Source of the DNA: Planctomycetaceae bacterium
Lineage (GTDB): Bacteria > Planctomycetota > Planctomycetia > Planctomycetales > Planctomycetaceae
Reading direction: 5' to 3'
Length of the DNA stretch: 64,000 bases
Assembly (NCBI GenBank): GCA_029243145.1
Contig: JAQWSQ010000202.1
Span: forward strand, 1-64,000
A model generated the notes under the pieces. It was given only the letters and a program-made list of their open reading frames with translations. It searched no databases and was not told the origin of the DNA. The translations under genes were made by a program, and so were the position numbers. Shown piece by piece: positions 56,131 to 64,000 of the stretch (the stretch's first letter is position 1; each line of letters begins with the position of its first letter).

Positions 56131-57911
56131 CGATTAAACCACTCTGCTGCTGTCTCCGAAGTTCCAAGATTCAATCGGACTAATGCATCGTGAGGACACG
56201 CTTGTTGACATGCTGGTCCGGTGATCTGTTCCGCACAAAGGTCACACTTGGTGGCTTTGGTAATAGGTGTGAGCGAAAGGGGTGCCGACACATCAGATTC
56301 TGACGCCGTCGGAAAGATGAGATCTCCCTGTTCATCACGGATATGTACCATGCGGATGGCATCGTAGGGGCAATTGTTTGCACATGCACTGCATCCGATA
56401 CAGGTTGTGTCGTTAATGACCACTTCCCCACCGTGCAGATTCCGATGAATGGCCCCCGTGGGGCATTGAATCATACAAACGGGGTCTGCACAGTGCATGC
56501 AGGCATTCGCAACCATGTATTTGTCATAGATTGGTCCATGCCTCAAAAAACGTGGATTATTATCGTGAGTTGTCGCACAAGCTTTGACGCAGTCATCACA
56601 CCGCGTACAACGATCGAGATCGATCACCATGGTCGCCGTGCCATTGACGAATCGACGTTCGACAAGAAACTCGAGCAAACCGGAATCGATTTGTCCGATT
56701 TCATCATCTGGTTTTGAAGCCAGATGATCTGGCAACGTCGAAAGGGATTGGTCTCTTACCATTAACTCATTCAAGACCGCTTGTTCAAAATTTTGAATGG
56801 GAATAAAGATCACGTTGACATAACCAACCGCACGTAACGAATACTTCAAGTCGGCATCTTGACCTGTCTTCCAGCCTTCAATCATCTCATTCACTCCAAA
56901 AGCCTGTCCCGGAGTCAGATAGCTGACCGTGCGATGCTTGTGACCGGCTTGATGAGAAACTCGCGCGACACCGCTGCGTATCAGATAGACCCCTTCCAGG
57001 TACTCGCCTTCTTTGGCAATGAGAGGTTCATGCACTAAGTTAGATGCGGTCCCCGATTCCACAAGTTCCGTAAATCGTTCGACTTTGTCATAAGAACCAT
57101 AGGAACGAAACTCGGCATCATCGAGGACGTTCTGAAAGAGAGAATTACGTCGCTCAATTTCTTCCGGCTCCCGATCCTCGTTTGGCAGCAAGTGTTCAAA
57201 ATAGGGTGAAGCTTGCAAAAAACGCTGTAAACCGTACATGCGAAATCGTGATTCGATTTGCAATTTTAACCAGGGCGCTTTGGACATCATATCTCGAATT
57301 CCTTGCCAGCGGATTTCGAGTAATTCGCAGTCCCCAGCCGCAATTACGGTTGCCGTCCGTTCGATCCGTCCCAATGCTGATTGCTCACCAAAAAAATCAA
57401 CCGCGTTGATGGTTGCTGTTTTTTCGAGATCCAAAGCGATGGAGAAATCTTGCAGATAAACTCGTGTCCCCTGCTCGGTTGAACGGGATGAGGGAGACTC
57501 TGAGGAGTATTTTTCAAGATTACGAGATTCGACCTGACGATGACCGTTCCAAACTTGCCTGATAATATCGAGGAAGCTTTTCTGACGGACATTGGATCGG
57601 CCCAGAATTTCTGCCGGCAACGAATCATCCCCATGTTGCGCGACGACGTTGACACTGCCAGAAAGTAGAAAGAAAGCCGAGTTCCCCCACTCCCCTTTTC
57701 TGATAATGATTTCGCCTTCTTGACATTTCAAAAGGCTTGCATCATTTTTCAAAATCCCAGCGAGTGAAATGCGTTGCCCAAATTGATCAGGGTCAATCAT
57801 GCCCTCAGAAAATAAGGACATCTGCAAGACATGCTCGACATCTTCATCGGTCATCGATTCCGAAAAAGGAACCGACCAGCGTTCCGGCCGCTTGATTTGA
57901 ACATTGCTCAT
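56127..57911 (-). CDS. Double cyclic-nucleotide-binding, four-[4Fe-4S] ferredoxin protein
   Basis: A 594-residue soluble protein. A first cNMP-binding domain spans about 55-215; it has an insertion at about 95-155 and a well-formed phosphate cassette FFGEQSALGRIERTATV with the binding Arg. A second spans about 285-385 with cassette AFGVNEMIEGWKTG, where the conserved Glu/Arg pattern is degenerate. The C-terminus (about 430-580) is a DmsB/NrfC-like ferredoxin with 16 Cys in four clusters: 435-445, 471-483, 504-514 and 556-572. No signal peptide or DNA-binding helix-turn-helix is present, so it is a cytoplasmic electron carrier, not a CRP-type regulator. Its gene overlaps the cytochrome b gene. 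The fusion suggests electron transfer under cAMP or c-di-GMP-type control; which ligand is unknown. Confidence 0.87.
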   Translation of the reverse strand: MSNVQIKRPERWSVPFSESMTDEDVEHVLQMSLFSEGMIDPDQFGQRISLAGILKNDASLLKCQEGEIIIRKGEWGNSAFFLLSGSVNVVAQHGDDSLPAEILGRSNVRQKSFLDIIRQVWNGHRQVESRNLEKYSSESPSSRSTEQGTRVYLQDFSIALDLEKTATINAVDFFGEQSALGRIERTATVIAAGDCELLEIRWQGIRDMMSKAPWLKLQIESRFRMYGLQRFLQASPYFEHLLPNEDREPEEIERRNSLFQNVLDDAEFRSYGSYDKVERFTELVESGTASNLVHEPLIAKEGEYLEGVYLIRSGVARVSHQAGHKHRTVSYLTPGQAFGVNEMIEGWKTGQDADLKYSLRAVGYVNVIFIPIQNFEQAVLNELMVRDQSLSTLPDHLASKPDDEIGQIDSGLLEFLVERRFVNGTATMVIDLDRCTRCDDCVKACATTHDNNPRFLRHGPIYDKYMVANACMHCADPVCMIQCPTGAIHRNLHGGEVVINDTTCIGCSACANNCPYDAIRMVHIRDEQGDLIFPTASESDVSAPLSLTPITKATKCDLCAEQITGPACQQACPHDALVRLNLGTSETAAEWFNR

Positions 57912-57947
57912 CCCGCGTGTGTTCCTTTTCTGGCTGAGCTGTTCAAA

Positions 57948-59141
57948 TTAGGGTTGCAGCGGTTTACTGGGAGCATCGTCGAGTTCTTCAAGAACGACAT
58001 CTAATGCAGCCAGACGTTTTCCATCACCGAATTCTTTGAGAAATCCATCAGCAATTTTGGCAATCTCGCTTGCCGTCTCTCGGGCGGCTGCACGGGTTTG
58101 TTCTTCGAGATCGTCGAAGTCTTCAAACAGTTCAATGACTTTCAACAACGACTCGACAGCATCTTCTTCCAACGCTTTGATTTCGTCATCTTCAGGATCG
58201 AGTAAGAGTTCGACATAATAATCAATTTCATCAGCCCCCTCCTCAAACGCATCGATCAACTTACCCGCATAGCGTTCTTCGAGAGACTCATCGCTCGGAA
58301 AGTCTACCAAATAACGCAGTGCCACTTCAATTTTGGCCAGTTGTCCCAGCACCAAATAGACACGCTGCCGCTCCAGAGACGACAGCCCTCGTCGAAGAGT
58401 GTCAAGAGTGGGGGCATCGGCATTGGCTCTTTGATTCAAATGAAAGTTGTGCTGAATATCACTGTTCAAATAGGGAATCAAACTGAATTTCTCATGAATC
58501 ACAGGATGGCCGACTTCATCGCTCACCAGTGTGGCATCACCAATCATGTGACATCGAAAACAATTTTTGGCGACTTCGTATTGATGACTGGGACGTATCA
58601 TCCCGGCTTGATCGCAGTAATCGATCCGTTCTCGATAATGTTTTGGTGTCTCTTGTGCCAGCGTGGTGACATTGGGACCGTACACGGCATGCCGATTTAA
58701 CCAACCAGAGTCGCCTCCGGCTGCACCATGACACGACTCGCAAGAAGTCCCGCTTTCCACCGAGAGTCGTCCAAAATTCTTCTCATCGGGAGCAGAGTGA
58801 CACGAGTAACAGCGATCAAGAGTCCCTCCTTGATCGAGATACTTTTTCGCTACACTCACGTCGCTGATTTCGTACCGGTTGATCGGGTTTTTGTAATGCT
58901 CGGTTCCCAGCCAAGCCACGTATTCCGAACGATGACAATCGAGACACGCGCGAGCCCCCATAAAATGAGTGCGGTCTGGATGAATGGGCACAGGAATTTT
59001 GGCATTTACGGGAAGAGTGGTCGCTTGAGGAATAGCGTTCTCTTCACCCGGAAGCCACGCGACCAAAAAGGAGAAAGTGACCGCGCAACCGAGAAGCCAG
59101 TTGACGGTATGACTTCGAAGAGGCCTCCACTTTTTGAGCAT
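57948..59141 (-). CDS. Tetraheme cytochrome c554-like protein (second of pair)
   Basis: A 397-residue secreted protein. ATG 59141 opens a signal/anchor (WLLGCAVTFSFLVAWL). Four CXXCH sites: CLDCH 66-70, CYSCH 111-115, CESCH 134-138, CFRCH 194-198, in the arrangement of tetraheme cytochrome c-554. The C-terminal 180 residues are helical and acidic with no haem site and end in EELDDAPSKPLQP. The whole protein is a paralogue of the one encoded just upstream (59193-60350), including GAAGGDSGW, the AKNC haem block and the C-terminal tail. It follows that gene by 51 nt. Confidence 0.88.
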   Translation of the reverse strand: MLKKWRPLRSHTVNWLLGCAVTFSFLVAWLPGEENAIPQATTLPVNAKIPVPIHPDRTHFMGARACLDCHRSEYVAWLGTEHYKNPINRYEISDVSVAKKYLDQGGTLDRCYSCHSAPDEKNFGRLSVESGTSCESCHGAAGGDSGWLNRHAVYGPNVTTLAQETPKHYRERIDYCDQAGMIRPSHQYEVAKNCFRCHMIGDATLVSDEVGHPVIHEKFSLIPYLNSDIQHNFHLNQRANADAPTLDTLRRGLSSLERQRVYLVLGQLAKIEVALRYLVDFPSDESLEERYAGKLIDAFEEGADEIDYYVELLLDPEDDEIKALEEDAVESLLKVIELFEDFDDLEEQTRAAARETASEIAKIADGFLKEFGDGKRLAALDVVLEELDDAPSKPLQP

Positions 59142-59192
59142 AACTTTAATTCCTGAATCTCTGATTCCTGCACTAGGGTGACATGCCGGCAT

Positions 59193-60350
59193 TTAAGGCA
59201 AATACGGCTTCCCGACCGGCTTATCAAGTTCCTCGATTAATGGATCGAGCCCACCGAGATCTGCTTCGCCTGCTGACTTCAGGAACGCTTGAGCAATTTC
59301 AGCGAGCTGATCGGCGGCATCGATTGCGGCGGCCTGATCTTCAAATTTGCGACCGAGTTCGATCTCTTTGACCGCATCAACGGCAGCTTTGACATGTTCA
59401 TTGTCAATTGCCTTCCCAATTTCTTCATCGAGATATTCATAGACATCTTCCGCTCGACCGGCCCAACCACGACGGCCCGCGTAGCTCTCACCGAGATTTT
59501 CTTCGCTGATTAAACCCAGATTTCGCAGCAAGGTTTCTAATTCGACCATTCTGCTCACAACCAACAAAACCCGTTTACGTTGCTCCGTCGTAATACCGTC
59601 ACGCGCTTTCAATAAGGAAGGTGACTCAGCATTCACCGTTTGATCGACTTGGAAGTTATGTCGAACTTCACCTTGCATCCAAGGAATAAGATCAAAATCG
59701 CTATGACCCGGTTTGTGGCCAGCGGCCAGCAACTTCTCATCGGCGACCACATGACATGAATAGCAATTTTTCGCTAAAGCATAAACATTGCTGGCTCGGA
59801 TCATGCCGCTCGCATCACATGCCGCGAGCCGTTCTTTTCGATGTGCTTCCGTTTCGTCACCCCGTTTGACGCCCTCACCCCCATAATTGGAATGAAGCTT
59901 GAACCAACCCTCTGACCCACCGGCTGCAGAGTGACATGATTCGCACGAAACGCCCACCTGTGGGGAATCAAATTTCGCAGTCGGGGCGTGTGGAGTGGAA
60001 TGGCATTTTAGACAAGCGTCGGTATTGCCGAACGCGGCGGAAATTTTCTGCCCGGACGGCGACCCAATCCTCGCGAAGTTTTTAGAATGAACGGTTGCTG
60101 TCCAAGTTGCATGCTCGGCTTTGTGGCACTCTTTGCAGGAGGCCGCACCGACGATGTGTTCGGGTGAGTTGAAAACGGCCATTGTAGATGTGTGGTAAGT
60201 AGCCACCGAATCATTCTTGCTCGCATCGGAAGAAGCTGCCTGTTCGGGATTACCGGAAAACGCTGACGAGAGACCTGTCCCGATCAACGCCAGTAAACCC
60301 GCAAGCAGCAGACAATTATTTTTTGCGAGACGATTTTGCGAAAACGTCAT
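59193..60350 (-). CDS. Tetraheme cytochrome c554-like protein (first of pair)
   Basis: A 385-residue secreted tetraheme cytochrome. ATG 60350 follows GGAG and starts a signal peptide (NNCLLLAGLLALIGTGLSSA). Haem sites: CKECH 72-76, CLKCH 113-117, CESCH 136-140, CYSCH 196-200, with SAAGGSEGW and AKNCYSCH matching the paralogue at 57948. The C-terminal half is helical and ends in IEELDKPVGKPYLP. It follows the flavin/iron-sulfur reductase gene by 36 nt. Likely a periplasmic electron carrier. Confidence 0.89.
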   Translation of the reverse strand: MTFSQNRLAKNNCLLLAGLLALIGTGLSSAFSGNPEQAASSDASKNDSVATYHTSTMAVFNSPEHIVGAASCKECHKAEHATWTATVHSKNFARIGSPSGQKISAAFGNTDACLKCHSTPHAPTAKFDSPQVGVSCESCHSAAGGSEGWFKLHSNYGGEGVKRGDETEAHRKERLAACDASGMIRASNVYALAKNCYSCHVVADEKLLAAGHKPGHSDFDLIPWMQGEVRHNFQVDQTVNAESPSLLKARDGITTEQRKRVLLVVSRMVELETLLRNLGLISEENLGESYAGRRGWAGRAEDVYEYLDEEIGKAIDNEHVKAAVDAVKEIELGRKFEDQAAAIDAADQLAEIAQAFLKSAGEADLGGLDPLIEELDKPVGKPYLP

Positions 60351-60386
60351 AATCCACTCCCTCAATATTCTCAAATGATAAATTCT

Positions 60387-61661
60387 TCAGGCCTCAATCA
60401 CCAAGTTTGTTTTCGGACAGGCAATACATGCCAAACACGACCCCCTGCCGACTTCCACACTTGGCTCAACAGTGTATTCGATTTCCCCTTGCTTCACTGC
60501 AACTTCACACGAACCGCAACTTCCGGCACGACAACCGGAGTCGATTTCAATCCCTTGATCGAGAGCAAAATCGAGTAAGCTTGACTGATTGTGGTCCCAG
60601 GTCACACAAGTTTCTGATCGACTAAATTGTACCGTAATTTCGGGCTTGTTCTCACTGTCAGCCTGACTTTTTTGAGGAGTTGATGACTTCTTCGCACGAT
60701 TGACTGTCGCAGGTCCAAACGCTTCGGTATGGATTTTCTCCTTTGGTACTCCCCAGTCTTTGAGGGCTGGGACTAATGTTTCCATCATGGGAGGAGGCCC
60801 ACAAATATAAAAGTCATAATTGCAGACTTTGACCGTTTCGCTGATGACTGCCAGATCCACATGCCCTTTATGATGAAAAATTTTCTCACTCTCGTCGCAA
60901 CCTTCAGGACAGCTATAACAAACCATGAGATGAAAATGATCGTATTGCTCGTCCAATTGTTGGAGATGCTCCCGCATCGGATGTTCTCGGCCACAACGGA
61001 CTCCGAGAAAAAACCAGACATCTCTTTGGATGTCAGTTTCCAAGATCGTGTTCGCCATACTCAACACCGGAGTGACACCGACCCCACCCCCAATCAGCAC
61101 AACGGGGCTTCTCTCTGTAGGCTCCAGGAAAAAATCACCACGCGGAGACTGCACATCCAGGATATCTCCCTCGATCACATGATCGTGAAAATAGTTGGAA
61201 ACGCGACCTTCGGGAGCATCAACACCAGGAGGAGGCGGAACTCGCTTAACCGTCACACGGTAATAACCGGGTCGAGGAGCCTCTGAGAGCGAATAGCACC
61301 GGACGACCGATTTTGATTTCTTCGTGTTCAAGTCCGGTAATTGAAATCGAAAGGTCAAAAACTGGCCCGGACGATACTTGGGTAACGGTTTCCCATCATG
61401 GGGCACCAGATAGAACGAGCAAATATTATCCGCTTCGAGAACTTTACGGTCCACTCGAAACTTCCGGTATCCGTTCCAGTGTGTCTGCTGTGTCTCTCTC
61501 TGTTTTCTCAACGCACGAATCGAGGCGATTCGCTCATCCAGAAGTTCGAGCGATTTGCGACGTTGATTCGCTGAGTGTCGTTGCGTACGGATCACGTCCA
61601 ACAGCGATAAAACCAAACGTAATCCGATCAACGAAATCAGAATGCTGCCGAGGATTTGCAT
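60387..61661 (-). CDS. Membrane-anchored FAD/NAD oxidoreductase with [2Fe-2S] domain
   Basis: A 424-residue protein. ATG 61661 starts one membrane helix (MQILGSILISLIGLRLVLSL) followed by a basic segment. A ferredoxin-reductase module follows: FAD motif RCYSLSEAP (121-129), pyridine-nucleotide motifs GGGVGVTPVLSM (191-202) and CGPPPMM (287-293). A plant-type [2Fe-2S] domain ends the protein, with Cys 377, 382, 385 and 415 (C-x4-C-x2-C-x29-C). The order FAD-NAD-2Fe2S is that of HMP-like and dioxygenase reductases, not NqrF. It is the first gene of the redox operon and is the likely electron entry from NAD(P)H, on the cytoplasmic face. Confidence 0.9.
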   Translation of the reverse strand: MQILGSILISLIGLRLVLSLLDVIRTQRHSANQRRKSLELLDERIASIRALRKQRETQQTHWNGYRKFRVDRKVLEADNICSFYLVPHDGKPLPKYRPGQFLTFRFQLPDLNTKKSKSVVRCYSLSEAPRPGYYRVTVKRVPPPPGVDAPEGRVSNYFHDHVIEGDILDVQSPRGDFFLEPTERSPVVLIGGGVGVTPVLSMANTILETDIQRDVWFFLGVRCGREHPMREHLQQLDEQYDHFHLMVCYSCPEGCDESEKIFHHKGHVDLAVISETVKVCNYDFYICGPPPMMETLVPALKDWGVPKEKIHTEAFGPATVNRAKKSSTPQKSQADSENKPEITVQFSRSETCVTWDHNQSSLLDFALDQGIEIDSGCRAGSCGSCEVAVKQGEIEYTVEPSVEVGRGSCLACIACPKTNLVIEA

Positions 61662-62108
61662 TGGAAAAATGGAGTTCGAGGAAAATGAAGAACATCGCGC
61701 TGAGAACCAACTCACCAAGAAATAATTTTAGTTGGCAGGACAGGCAAAAGGAAGGAGCACTTAGCCAGATTACTCTCTGAAAAAGAAACCCTGAAACACG
61801 TAACTCATTTTCAGCCCATCGTTTGGGGCCTGACAAACTCTAAAAAACGGACCTTACACATCAGATTTTAGTGATCAATCAGTCCAGAATGTCGATTCAA
61901 GTGAAAGACGTGATCACTCACGAACAGAATCAATGCCGACTTGGTAAAATAGAGGAATTATCACGATTTCGCAGGACGTATTCTCGCAATTATTGATTTC
62001 GGGGAAATCTGCCCACAGAGCCTGCCGCCAGAACACCGATTTCAATCAATAAGGCTCGTGGAGACGGGTCTGCGCTGATTGTACATATTCCGTCAAGTTA
62101 GGGATGAG
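61662..62108. promoter_or_regulatory. Divergent regulatory region of the redox cluster
   Basis: About 450 nt between the minus-strand redox operon and the plus-strand multiheme cytochrome gene; it must hold both promoters. Two inverted repeats stand out: CGTGA-N4-TCACG at 61909-61922, which overlaps GTGATCAC, and GATTTC-GGG-GAAATC at 61995-62009. Either could be an operator; the first recalls a CRP/FNR half-site pair but with the wrong spacing (4 instead of 6). No gene is seen. Confidence 0.45.
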
Positions 62109-64000
62109 ATGACGGCTGCTAGACGCCTGGAAATTGTTTTGAATTCACACAGAATGGTGAAGACCATTGTTGTGCTGGTGATACTGCCCTTATGGCTTTG
62201 CCCCATTGATGTGATGGCTCAGGGAAAACAACCAGTCGCAACAGTCTCTATTAGCGTTACAGATTCCCACCAAGAAATTGTCGGCGACCGTGAAGTCGTC
62301 TTACAACAGGCCATCGATCAGGCTCACGCAGAGTGTTTTGAAGACAATTGCTTCCCATCGGCAAAACAATGTGCAACTTGTCACCCACAACATTATCGGG
62401 AATGGTCGGTTTCTCCACATTCCTATGCGCAGTTAAGCCCCGTCTTCAATGCGATGTCCAACAAACTCAATAAACTCAATTCGGGAACGCTGGGAGATTT
62501 CTGCATTCGGTGCCACACACCGACCGGGATGGCACTCAACGAACCCTTGAACACCAGCAACCTGAATCGTCATCCCACTTCCCGTGAAGGTGTTACTTGC
62601 ATCACTTGCCACCGAATCAATCAAGCTTGGGGAAAAGGTGCCGGACGGCAAGCGTTGGTTCCCGGTGATGTTCATCAAGCAGTCTACGGACCGATTGGCA
62701 GCAATGTTTTAAATCAGGTCTTGTCCAATCCTGACAAGTTCGGCGTTTTGAAAACCAAGAAAGCCGACGACGTTCGCGGACGAGATATTCACAAAGTGTC
62801 GCATCGCTTTTTTCAAATCACCACTTCGGGATTTTGCGGTTCGTGTCATGATGTCTTTGCACCCAACGGATTTCGGCTCGAAGATGCGTTTTCTGAATTC
62901 AAACAATCACCATCAGCTAGAATTCATGGACACAACTGCCAGGACTGTCATATGGGTGCGGTTCCCGGAGAGGCCAAAGGTTATACAGATGGTCCAGCGG
63001 CTGTTGTTGGAAACGTCAGCACTGCGTCTCGGAAACATACCAACCATATGATGATCGGCCCCGATTACCCGGTGATCCATCGAGGTTTGTTCCCCCACCA
63101 TCCCGAAGCAATTCGCGAAGAGGGTGCTGTCGATTTGATCGATCAAGCAACCAGCGGTGCCATCACAGAATCAGGACTCGCCACAATGCGAGAGTGGCTT
63201 TGTTTCGACGATGCTGCAGGCTGGGGAACGGAATCCTTCGAAAAAACCGTCACCGATAATTCATACTTCCCGCACCCTTGGGACAACAAACAGAAACGCT
63301 TAAAAGCTCGTCAAATCTTGAACGAGCAATACCAATTGCTGGCCGAAGCGACAATCGCCCGATTACAACTCTTGCGAGCCGGATATCACCTCGGACAAAT
63401 CGAATTTCATCGATCCGATTGTGAGCAGGTAGAGTTTGGTATCGATCTCCGTAATGGCACTCCAGGACATGGAGTTCCCACCGGTTTCGATGCCGAGCGA
63501 ATGGTGTTCCTCAGAGTTCATGTGTGGGATCCGACGGGTCGCATGGTGTTTCAATCGGGTGATCTCGATCCGAACGGTGACGTTCGAGACAGTCACTCCC
63601 TCTATGTTCACAACGGCGAAATCCCACTCGACCGCAATCTGGTCTCTCTACAATCGCGTTTTGTGACCAGAAACATTCGCGGTGGAGAGCGAGAGCAAAT
63701 CCTTAACGTGCCGTATTCGCTTGATCCTTTACCTTACACTCGACCCGCGACACGGGCCTTCACTGTTTTGGGGCGTCCCATCGGAGCTCGTAAACATAAA
63801 CAGAATATTGAAGTTGATGGCGGGATCGATGCTCGCTACGAACTCAAAGGTAAGCAGATCACCGGCGCGGGAACTTACACGGTTCGTGTGCAACTGATCG
63901 CCGGCATGGTTCCCGTAAATCTGGTTCACGAAATCTCCGATGTCGGTTTCGATTACGGCATGAGTGCCAAACAACTGGCCCGAGCCATTGTTGACGGGCA
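62109..64000 (+). CDS. Secreted multiheme cytochrome c (3' end outside window)
   Basis: An open frame running off the window end, at least 630 codons. ATG 62109 gives MTAARRLEIVLNSHRMVKTI and then a signal peptide helix (VVLVILPLWLCPIDVMAQ); ATG 62154 is an alternative. Five CXXCH haem sites lie in the first half: CATCH 88-92, CIRCH 132-136, CITCH 164-168, CGSCH 243-247, CQDCH 277-281. After about residue 400 the sequence has a beta-rich, haem-free domain (TPGHGVPTGFDAERM, GGIDARYELKGKQI). It is not cytochrome c554-like; closest in style to the multiheme family in respiratory and extracellular electron clusters. It is transcribed divergently from the redox operon and probably belongs to the same system. 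Confidence 0.85.
   Translation, partial: MTAARRLEIVLNSHRMVKTIVVLVILPLWLCPIDVMAQGKQPVATVSISVTDSHQEIVGDREVVLQQAIDQAHAECFEDNCFPSAKQCATCHPQHYREWSVSPHSYAQLSPVFNAMSNKLNKLNSGTLGDFCIRCHTPTGMALNEPLNTSNLNRHPTSREGVTCITCHRINQAWGKGAGRQALVPGDVHQAVYGPIGSNVLNQVLSNPDKFGVLKTKKADDVRGRDIHKVSHRFFQITTSGFCGSCHDVFAPNGFRLEDAFSEFKQSPSARIHGHNCQDCHMGAVPGEAKGYTDGPAAVVGNVSTASRKHTNHMMIGPDYPVIHRGLFPHHPEAIREEGAVDLIDQATSGAITESGLATMREWLCFDDAAGWGTESFEKTVTDNSYFPHPWDNKQKRLKARQILNEQYQLLAEATIARLQLLRAGYHLGQIEFHRSDCEQVEFGIDLRNGTPGHGVPTGFDAERMVFLRVHVWDPTGRMVFQSGDLDPNGDVRDSHSLYVHNGEIPLDRNLVSLQSRFVTRNIRGGEREQILNVPYSLDPLPYTRPATRAFTVLGRPIGARKHKQNIEVDGGIDARYELKGKQITGAGTYTVRVQLIAGMVPVNLVHEISDVGFDYGMSAKQLARAIVDG

Noticed and set aside
56127-57911. 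Double cNMP-binding protein considered as a CRP/FNR transcription regulator
   Set aside because: No helix-turn-helix follows either nucleotide-binding domain; the C-terminus is a 16-Cys ferredoxin.

Overview
The window looks like a chromosome segment of a planctomycete (Planctomycetota, probably Planctomycetales). The evidence is the set of lineage-typical families: DUF1559 pilin-like proteins (167, 11388, 19951), paired PSD1-type DUF1549/DUF1553 and DUF1501 proteins (30988-35459 and 37327-41239), a formylglycine-type sulfatase, Tat-exported Gfo/Idh/MocA oxidoreductases, a MoxR/DUF58/BatA module, and abundant small palindromic intergenic repeats. Housekeeping genes are bacterial and scattered among these: rsgA, truA, argH, aspS, mcsA-mcsB, trpE and an EpsC-type cysE. 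I saw no rRNA, tRNA, CRISPR array or intact insertion sequence. The window ends inside a gene.

Layout. 0.1-8.5 kb: a lipoprotein-anchored DUF1559 protein, a histidine-rich lipoprotein, a lone DUF58 protein, then a same-strand run of FHA protein, RsgA, a PAS/AAA/Fis regulator whose ATPase motifs are decayed, and a Tat-exported protein. 8.5-18.6 kb: truA and argH (minus), a small lipoprotein and a DUF1559 gene broken by one in-frame TAA, a second FHA protein, a pterin dehydratase, the MoxR-DUF58-BatA operon and a GNAT acetyltransferase. 18.7-30.7 kb: M42 peptidase, DUF1559, aspS, two secreted proteins, mcsAB, trpE, and an SMP-30 protein divergent from a Gfo/Idh/MocA protein. 30.8-44.1 kb: two PSD1-DUF1501 modules facing each other around a sulfatase and an ISL3-type transposase remnant, then an M19 dipeptidase and a lipoprotein aldose 1-epimerase. 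44.1-45.3 kb: about 1.1 kb of gene-free repeats. 45.3-53.2 kb: a YfhO-like membrane protein with a coupled orphan gene, quinone reductase, serine acetyltransferase, CPBP protease, small membrane and coiled-coil proteins, and a methyltransferase.

53.2-64 kb is the most striking region. A six-gene minus-strand operon encodes, in transcription order, a membrane-anchored FAD/[2Fe-2S] oxidoreductase, two paralogous tetraheme cytochromes c, a soluble protein joining two cyclic-nucleotide-binding domains to four [4Fe-4S] clusters, a diheme-type b cytochrome membrane protein, and a decaheme cytochrome c with a duplicated Cys motif on its predicted cytoplasmic side. The last three genes overlap by ATGA-type junctions. 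A divergent gene encodes a multiheme cytochrome with at least five haem motifs and runs off the window end. Together they could form a trans-membrane electron conduit from cytoplasmic reductant to periplasmic haems, possibly gated by a cyclic nucleotide. The cofactor motifs are visible in the sequence; the electron path, its direction and the gating are inference.

A second thread is a set of dispersed intergenic hairpins with unrelated stems but the same four-base loop, GCAA on one strand (35528, 35577, 44746, 44801, 47713). Two of these form a 25-bp inverted pair abutting the transposase remnant.
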